A stretch of DNA of 64,000 nt from Chelydra serpentina. Taxonomy: Eukaryota > Chordata > Testudines > Chelydridae. A program made the translations under genes and the position numbers. The notes under the pieces were generated by a model. It searched no databases. It was not told the origin of the DNA and saw nothing but the letters and a program-made list of their open reading frames with translations. Below are positions 57,326 to 64,000 of the stretch, in pieces; within the stretch, counting starts at the first letter, position 1; each line of letters opens with the position of its first letter. Location: positions 32,971,501 through 33,035,500 of the forward strand of contig JBAIAC010000024.1 in the NCBI GenBank assembly GCA_037349315.1, read 5' to 3'.

Positions 57326-59401
57326 CGATCCTATTTTTTCTCCCTTTTTTGAAACTACATTTTTCATAAACGTTTGGTGAATAACTCTTGACTAGCTGTA
57401 GATATGGCACACTTAGATGCTGAGGAATTGCTTCCGCCAAAAAGAGTGTGTGACAATAGTGAAGAGCCACAAGAGTTCAAATGCTTAAGTGATGCACACC
57501 TTTGTAATGACTCCATGATCATAGTGATCAGCAGGGAGAGAACTATTGATTTCAGCCTTGACTTATTTGGTTAACTGGTAGCAGCAGAAGATTTTCATCT
57601 TCTGATCCCCCACTAGAGGGGGGATACATTTAGCACCTTTGTTACATGTATAATTATATCAGGCTGAACCTCTGGGTAGATATCTACCCGGTTCTGTTAG
57701 AATAAATAGCCATATTTTGCTTTTGTCTTACTTTCATTTTCTTGAGTCTATTGAGCTTAATTCAAAAATGCACTTAGTTGATATTTCCCTTAACTTCGTC
57801 TACATGTAGTTTGTGTATGTGCATACACTACAAATAACAGATATTAGCAAAGAACATTCCAGAAGCAATAGTACTGATGAAAGTGTCTCTAGTGAGAAGA
57901 AAGTGAATGCTTAATAATTTTCTTCAGAGTTTCATATGCTGTATGTCAGAAGCAAAGATTGGAGGAAAACAATATTTGAGCTTCTTAAAAATTAAATGAA
58001 ATTTCTATGTGGCTGTGTCTTAATAAACAGAAGTAGGCTAAGCCACATTTTATGTATCTGCACAAAATGAGTGCCATTTCAATCAATAAACCCAATAGCA
58101 AAGCGTAAGCAATTGTAAGTCTACAGCTGCAAATGTCAAATATAGTAAATTATTAGGAATACATTCACAAACTAGATTTGTGCACTTTTTTTTGGTGAAA
58201 AGTGAATTCTCATGGTAATTGACAGTGACCAGGGAGATCATGTTCAAAATTAGCATGCACAATTTTAGATTTTTTAAAAAAAATAAGGAATACTTTTATT
58301 CTAAAAACTTGTTACCTAGCAACCAATGAGGTGAAATCATCCAACCAGAGTAGGGCTCTTTAATGGAAGTACACAGGTCAAACTATGTATAGTTCTTTGT
58401 ATATTCAAAATTGATGCTGTGTATCACAGATGGAGCATGTATAATGAGTTAATGGGGATGACGACTTTATTATGTATAATTCTAATGCACTCCCCTTTTC
58501 CCCATAGCATGGCTTACTTCTCTGCAGAAGCACAGTCTAGAGGTCAATCTGTTTAGGACTCTAATTTCCTTTCTTTTTAAAGGATTATATAGTTGAACTA
58601 CCAAGAGTGCCATACAATTTATTAAGAAATAACATGTACATGTGTATATATAAAATCTGCAACTAGTGTTTGGAGTACTTGCGAAAACTTTTCTTAAACA
58701 GCTATTATATGGTAACTCTATTGATGTCTTCCCACACCGATTTCCCCACTTGTTGCTGTTACATAGCTTTCAGTATGAGGTATATTTTAGTGTACGTACA
58801 CACACACACCTCCAATCTGTTCACATAGACGTCGGTCTCTGCAGCGTGGTATCAAAGTGTTTTTTCTGTCAATTGGACTCCGAGCCAGAGGAGAATGCCA
58901 GGCCCTCCAAACATCTCAAAAATCTCAGCAAAGCAATCCAGAGATCTCTCAGCCAGCAGCTATTCCAATGCTGAAGTCAACAGTTGGCCAGCTCCTCAGC
59001 TTCCAGTAACTAGAGTCTGGATCTAAAATAGCAAAGGCTCAGGGATGCAGCTCTCACAAGTCACATCTTACTCTTGCATTGTTCAGTCAGTGAGCCCACA
59101 AGGCTCTCACCAATGCCTGTATTTATAACCTACTGAGCTCAGATGGTGGAGGTGTGGAACATGGTACACTGCTTGCCCTTGATGGAAACCCTCTGCACAG
59201 CTTCTGAGACAGTTCCTGAGTATGCCCAGTAATCACATCTCTTCCTCTAGATAACTCTGGGACCTTTTAAGTGCTCCACCTTGCTCTCTGCACATGGTAG
59301 AGAGACACAGAGGATTCAACAAAAATCTGTTTCCTTCCCCCTGTTTCAGTTCCCTCTTTAGACTCAAACTGCTACAGTGCAACCATGTGGGTTACACAAG
59401 C
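57326..59401. other. Unassigned intergenic sequence, 2 kb
   Basis: Nothing recognised. A short (CA)n run lies at 58798-58809. 58820-59390 is somewhat less AT-rich with no identifiable content. Confidence 0.45.
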
Positions 59402-59590
59402 ATAGAATCATAGAAAGGGAGGGACCTCAAGAGGTCATCACATCCAGCCCCTCCCCCTATACTGAGGCAACACAAAGTAAACCTACACCATCCCTGAACA
59501 GGGTTGGACTAACACCTGCCCTAAAAGCCTGCCATGATGGGGATTCCACAACCTCTTTTGAAAGCCTATTCCGAAGCTTAGCTACCCTTA
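59402..59590 (-). mobile_element. CR1 3' end fragment, separate subfamily
   Basis: atagaatcatagaaagggag, ggacctcaagaggtcatcac and attccacaacctcttttgaa are CR1 3' end sequence in antisense. It directly abuts the next CR1 copy, whose own 3' end starts at about 59594. Confidence 0.8.
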
Positions 59591-59703
59591 TAGAAGTGTA
59601 AGACTGGAAGGGATGTTAATAGGTGATCTAGTCCAGTTCCCTGCACTCAAGGCTGAACTACATAATAACTAGCCCATTCCTGGCAGGTGTTTGTCTAACC
59701 TGT

Positions 59704-60519
59704 TGTCAAGGTTCCCTCCCCACTCTAAACTCTAGGGTAAAGACGTGGGGACCCGCATTCAGAGCCCCTAAGCTTATTTTTACCAGCTTAGGTTAAATCC
59801 CCCAAGGTACAAAATTCCCTGCACCCTGAGAAATGCTTCTTTCGCTGCCACCATCAAGTATCTAACAGGAATCCAGGAAAGGAATCACTTGAACTTCCCT
59901 CCCCCCCCCCAAAATACCCCCTCAAGCTGTACACCCCCTTTCCTGGGGAAGCTTGAGAACAATCTCCCAACCAATTGGTTACACAGTGATCTAAAAACCC
60001 ACCTCCTGGGTTTTAACACCATAGAAAACAGTCAGCTTCTTAAAAGAAGGATTTTATTAAAAATAAAGAAGGTAAAATCATCTCTGTAAAATCAGGATGG
60101 TAACTATTTTACAGAACACTATATTTCCAAACTCAGAGAGATTTCCCCCTCTGGACAAAACCTTAAAGTTCCAGAAAACCATGAATAACCCCGCCCCCCC
60201 ACCCCTTCTAACACAGGGGATACACCAAGCAAAATTAAACAGAAATCTATACGCTATGCTGTCTAAACTTACTTCAGAAAAGGGAGGTTTGATTTTCTGT
60301 AGGTTCCTTCTGTCTTCCAAGATCACTGACTCAGACAAAGACACACACAAAAAAACTTTCCCCCCTCCCAAAGTTTGAAAGTATCTTGTCCCCTTATTGG
60401 TCAGATGCCAGCCAGGTCAGGTGTCAGTCTGGCTACCTGCATTTCTTAACCCTTTACTGGAAAGAGGATTTTATAGCACTGCATCAGACCCTCTCCCCCT
60501 TCCCTTCATATTTATGACA
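59704..60519 (-). mobile_element. Solo LTR, 816 bp, with 5-bp duplication
   Basis: Starts TGTCAAGGTTCCCTCCCC and ends CATATTTATGACA, so it has TG...CA ends. The 5-mer cctgt flanks it at 59699-59703 and 60520-60524. No internal retroviral or gag-pol sequence is present, so it is a solo LTR left by recombination between two LTRs. A hexamer aataaa occurs at about 60061, and the length suits an endogenous-retrovirus LTR. Orientation is uncertain. Confidence 0.88.
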
Positions 60520-60791
60520 CCTGTTCTTAAAAATCTCCAGTGACAGAGATTCCCTAGCCTTCATAAGCAATTTCTTCCAGTGCTTAATTACTCTGACAGG
60601 GAGTTTTTCCTAATGTCTAACCTAAACCTCCTTGCTCCCATTGCTTCTTGTCCTATCCTCCGAGGTTAAATAGATCAATTTTTCACCCTCCTTCTTGTAA
60701 CCTTTTGTGTACTTGAAAACTGTTATGTCCCCTCTGTCTTCTCCAGACTAAACCCAATTTTTTAATCTTCCCTCATAGGTCATGTTTTTTA

Positions 60792-61063
60792 GGCTAGGTC
60801 TACACTAACCCCCCCTGTCGAACTAAGATACGCAACTTCAGCTATGTTAATAACGTAGCTGAAGTCGAAGTACCTTAGTTCGAACTTACCTGTGGTCCAC
60901 ATGCGGCGCGCAGGCTCCCCCGTCGACTCCGCCTACTCCGCTCGTCGAGTCGACGGCGGAGCACTTCCTGGTTCGATTTATCGCGTCTAGACAAGACGCG
61001 ATAAATCGAACCCAGAACATCGATCCCGCGCCTCCGACGCGAGAGGTAAGTATAGACGTACCC
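60792..61063 (+). mobile_element. Harbinger-type MITE, copy 2
   Basis: Ends GGCTAGGTCTACACT and GGGTACGTCTATACT (right, read inward); TTA at 60789-60791 and 61064-61066. Contains a 19-bp perfect hairpin GGTTCGATTTATCGCGTCT / AGACGCGATAAATCGAACC and a second inverted stretch around gtcgactccgcc. Close relative of copy 3, in the opposite orientation. Confidence 0.92.
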
Positions 61064-61662
61064 TTAGACCTTTAATAATTTTTGTTGCTCTCCTCTGGAC
61101 TTTCTCCAGTTTGTCCACATCTTTCTTGAAACGTGGCACCTAGAACTGGACACGATACGTCAGCTGAGGTCTTATCAGTGCAAAGTAGAGTGGAAGAATT
61201 ACTTCTCATGTCTTGCTCACAACACTCCTGCTGATGTTTGCCTTTTCTTTTTTTTTTTTTGCAACAGTGTTCTACAGTTGACTCATATTTAGCTTGTGAT
61301 CCACTATGACCCCCAGATACTTTTCCACAGTACTCCTTCCTAGGCAGTCATTTCCCATTTTGTATGTGCCCAATGATCATTCCCAAGTGGAGTACTTTGC
61401 ATTTGTCCTTATTGAATTTCCTATTTACTTCAGACCATTATTCTAGTTTGTCCAGATCATTTTGAATATTAATCCTAATCTCCAAAGCACTTGCAACCCC
61501 TCCTATCTTGGTATCATCTGCAAACTTTATAAATGTACTCTCTACCATTATCTAAATAATGTATTAAGATATTGAACAGAACTGGACCCAGAAATGATCC
61601 TTGTGGGACCCCACTTGATACGCCCTTCCAGCTTGACTGTGAACCACTGATGATTACTCTAA

Positions 61663-61948
61663 GGGCTAGGCTACACTTACCCGCTGCGTCGGAGGCGTCG
61701 GATCGATCTTCTGGGTTCGATTTATCGCGTCTTGTCTAGACGCGATAAATCGAACCAGGAAGTGCTCCCCCGTCGACGCTTGTAATCCTGCTCGTCGCAA
61801 GGAGTAAGCGCTGTCGACGGGGGAGCCTGCGCGCCGCGTCTGGACCCTAGGTAAGATCGAACTGAGATACTTCGACTTCAGCTACGTTATTAACATAGCT
61901 GAAGTTGCGTATCTTAGTTCGACAGGGGGGGTTAGTGTAGACCAGCCC
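61663..61948 (-). mobile_element. Harbinger-type MITE, copy 3 (inverted relative to copy 2)
   Basis: Ends GGGCTAGGCTACACTTACC (left) and GGGCTGGTCTACACTAACC (right, read inward); TAA at 61660-61662 and 61949-61951. Read on the minus strand it matches copy 2 almost base for base over its first 80 bp and again over the cgatttatcgcgtct hairpin. It landed at or just inside the left edge of the Penelope element. Confidence 0.92.
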
Positions 61949-61959
61949 TAAGAGTACCC

Positions 61960-62640
61960 AGAAATCACCTACTACAGGATAGGCCCAACAAAGAAAATAA
62001 CAGAACGCCACTAGCCGTCACCTTCAGCCCCCAACTAAAACCTCTCCAGCGCATCATCAAAGATCTACAACCTATCCTGAAAGATGATCCCTCACTCTCA
62101 CAGATCTTGGGAGACAGACCAGTCCTCGCTTACAGACAACCCCCCAACCTGAAGCAAATACTCACCAGCAACCATACACCATACAACAAAAACACTATCC
62201 CAGGAACCTATCCTTGCAACAAAGCCCGATGCCAACTCTGTCCACATATCTATTCAAGTGACATCATCATAGAACCTAATAACATTAGCCACACCATCAG
62301 GGGCTCGTTCACCTGCACATCTACCAATGTGATATATGCCATCATGTGCCAGCAATGCCCCTCTGCCATGTACATTGGCCAAACTGGACAGTCTCTACGC
62401 AAAAGAATAAACGGACACAAATCTGACATCAAGAATCATCACATTCAAAAGCCAGTAGGTGAACACTTCAACCTCTCTAATCACTCAATGAAAGACTTTA
62501 AAGTGGCTATTTTGCAACAGATAAACTTCAAAAACAGGCTCCAATGAGAAACTGCTGAATTGGAATTAATATGCAAACTAGATACCATTACCTTAGGCTT
62601 GAATATTGACTGTGGGTGGCTTGGTCATTACGTTAATTGA
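61960..62640 (+). pseudogene. Penelope GIY-YIG endonuclease region
   Basis: Penelope elements carry a GIY-YIG nuclease behind their RT; it would nick target DNA. Upstream of the open frame (62107-62547) the same element reads KENNRTPLAVTFSPQLKPLQ and RIIKDLQPILKDDPSLSQIL. Then come PCNKARCQLCPHI (Cys cluster), VIYAIMCQQCPSAMYIGQTG (I/V-Y and YIG parts of GIY-YIG, with the CxxC insert), QSLRKRINGHKSDIKNH (catalytic Arg and His region) and GEHFNLSNHSMKDFKVAILQ. A TGA at 62545 interrupts, after which ETAELELICKLDT and GWLGHYVN continue. The nuclease core itself is undamaged; the catalytic RT is absent. Confidence 0.88.
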
Positions 62641-62840
62641 ATTTATTTCCCCTCCTTAAAAAACTCTTAACACCTTTGTGTCAACTGTCTGTAATGTAAT
62701 GGGCCATGTTGATTATCACTTCAAAAGTTTCTACTGATAACCGTTCCTTTCAATTAATTAGCCTCTTAACATTGATATAGAGACTCCCATCTTTTCATGT
62801 TTCTCTGAATGTATAAATATCTGATTACTGTATGTTCCAT

Positions 62841-62895
62841 GCCATGCATCCGATGAAGTGGGTTCTTAACCCACGAAAGCTTATGCTGAAATAAA
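62841..62895 (+). ncRNA. Hammerhead-ribozyme-like motif in Penelope tail (probably inactive)
   Basis: CCGATGA (62850-62856) is followed, after one unpaired A, by a perfect 7-bp stem GTGGGTT/AACCCAC with loop ctt (62858-62874), then GAAA (62875-62878), a 2-bp stem GC-ttat-GC (62879-62886), and TG. This is the order of the hammerhead core (CUGANGA, stem II, GAAA, stem III, UH). Penelope elements are known to carry such ribozymes. The U-to-C change in the core, the extra A and G in place of H at the cut site argue against activity here. Confidence 0.35.
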
Positions 62896-62999
62896 TTTGT
62901 TAGTCTCTAAGGTGCCACAGGTATTTTTCTTGTTTTCTATGGGAATGGTTTTCCAACCAGTTATGCATCCACTTTATAGTAGCACCATCTAGGTTATAT

Positions 63000-64000
63000 T
63001 TCCTTAGTTTGTTTGAGAAGGTCATGCGAGGCGGTATCAAAAGTCTTACTAAAGTCAAGATATACAACATCTACTGCTTCCCCCCATCCACAAGGCTTGT
63101 TACTCTGTAAAAGAAAGCTATTGGGTTGGTTTGACATGATTTGTTCTTGACAAATCCATTTGACTGTTACTTATCTTATCTACTAGGTGTTTGAAAATTG
63201 ATTGCTTGATTATTTGCTCCATTATCTTTCTGGATACTGAAGTTAAGATGACTAGTCTGTAATTCCCTGGGTTGTCCTTATTCCCCCTTTTATACATTGG
63301 CACTACATTTCCCCTCTTCCAATCCTCTGAAATCTCTCCATCTTCCATGAGTTTTCGAAGGTCATCGCTAAGAGATTTCCTCAGTCAGTTCCTTGAGTAT
63401 CAGAGAATGTATTTCATCAGGTCCTTTTGACTTGAAGACCTCTAACTTGTCTAAGTAATTTTAAACTCGTTCTTTCCCTATTTTAGCCTCAGATGCTACT
63501 TCCTGAACTGGTGTTCATTGTGTTAGATGTCTAATTGCTACTGCCTTTTGGTGAAACCTGAACCAAAGAAGTCATTTAGCACTTCTGCCATTTCCATGTT
63601 TTCTTAGTCTCCCCCCACCTCATTAAGTAATGGTCCTACCCTGTCCTTGGTTTTCCTCTTGCTTCTAATGTATTTGTAGTATGTTTTATTGTTACGCTTT
63701 TTCTCTAGCTAGTTCAATCTCATTTTGTGCCTTGGCCTTTCAAATTTTATCCCTATATGCTTGAGTTGTTTGTTTATATTCATTCTTCATAATTTGTCCT
63801 AGTTTCTGCTTTTTGTAGGATTCTCTTTTGAGTTTCAGATAATTGAATATCTTCTGGTTAAGCAAGGGAGGTCTCTTGCCATTCTTCCTATCTTTATAAA
63901 GCAATGGGATAGTTTGTTGTGGCGTTAATAATGTCTCCTTGGAAAACTGCCAGCTCTCTCAAAGTTTTTTCTCCTTAGGCTTGCTTCCAGGATCTTAGCT
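63000..64000 (-). pseudogene. CR1 reverse transcriptase, partial (minus)
   Basis: On the minus strand: SEDWKRGNVVPMYKRGNKDN, PGNYRLVILTSVSRKIMEQI and FKHLVDKISNSQMDLSRTNH (63348-63118), then antisense of the VYLDFSKAFDTV-type region near 63070-63010 (ctttagtaagacttttgata read in reverse). Upstream (63350-64000) the start of ORF2 RT and its N-terminal flank continue with several stops beyond the window edge. One frame break lies near 63118. Confidence 0.88.

Larger units (their letters stand above)
61949..62935 (+). mobile_element. Penelope-like element, 5'-truncated
   Basis: The segment encodes the C-terminal part of a Penelope-type protein with a GIY-YIG domain and then a 3' tail ending ttgttagtctctaaggtgcc acaggtatttttcttg. 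The reverse transcriptase itself is missing. It splits the CR1 copy (sequence resumes at tgggaatggttttccaacca, 62939). A tail fragment of the same family is at 20939. Confidence 0.88.
59594..64000 (-). mobile_element. CR1 LINE interrupted by four later insertions; runs off the window
   Basis: Pieces of one minus-strand CR1 lie at 59594-59703, 60520-60791, 61064-61660 and 62936-64000. They are in the right order and orientation for one element split by the solo LTR, two MITEs and a Penelope copy. 3' end: gactggaagggatgttaata, tgatctagtccagttccctg. Middle: ttgttgctctcctctggact, tttgtccacatctttcttga. 5' part: RT antisense. Fragments rejoin without a gap at the LTR (cctgt) and at the first MITE (tta). 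Confidence 0.9.

Noticed and set aside
62250..62432. Minus-strand open frame within the Penelope region
   Set aside because: Shadow of the GIY-YIG coding frame on plus.
1..64000. A second host gene such as DPYD after PTBP2
   Set aside because: No exon-like frame with matching residues was found on either strand; in mammals DPYD lies much farther away.

Overview
This is vertebrate nuclear DNA, most probably from a turtle. Three things support that. The only host gene is the 3' end of PTBP2, with vertebrate exon structure. The repeats are CR1 LINEs, DIRS-type tyrosine-recombinase elements, a Penelope element, Harbinger/hAT DNA transposons and their MITEs, a mixture typical of turtle genomes. 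A mitochondrial insert carries the extra untranslated ND3 nucleotide known from turtles and many birds. There are no bacterial features.

Layout: 1-1940 holds the last five coding exons of PTBP2 (+), including the 34-nt regulated exon, followed by 3' UTR and AT-rich unique sequence to about 6 kb. From about 6.9 kb to the end I see no further host gene. In mammals PTBP2 is followed by a long gene-poor interval before DPYD, and this window fits that (inference). 6.9-21 kb is a pile-up: a Harbinger-type MITE, a long CR1 with nearly intact RT, a decayed DIRS element with gag, RT, RNase H and tyrosine recombinase in order, a rearranged AP-endonuclease LINE, another CR1, DIRS fragments and a Penelope tail. 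21.8-31 kb has CR1 pieces, a GC-rich hAT-like element and MITEs in otherwise unassigned DNA. 31.3-31.8 kb is a NUMT (ND3, tRNA-Arg, ND4L). 31.9-34.9 kb is a 3-kb Harbinger transposon with a decayed transposase and a convergent decayed Myb/SANT-like gene. 35-57 kb is sparse, with CR1 ends, foldback MITEs, hAT-like elements and an L2-like relic. 59.4-64 kb is one minus-strand CR1 broken open by a solo LTR, two MITEs in inverted orientation and a Penelope element with a GIY-YIG domain.

No operon-like or co-working gene set is present. PTBP2 is the only gene expected to act for the host; the rest is mobile-element history. The most informative items are the PTBP2 34-nt exon and NAGNAG acceptor, the ND3 extra nucleotide in the NUMT, the two-gene Harbinger element, the hammerhead-like motif in the Penelope tail, and five hAT-type elements with exact 8-bp target duplications. 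I did not find a convincing new biological system.
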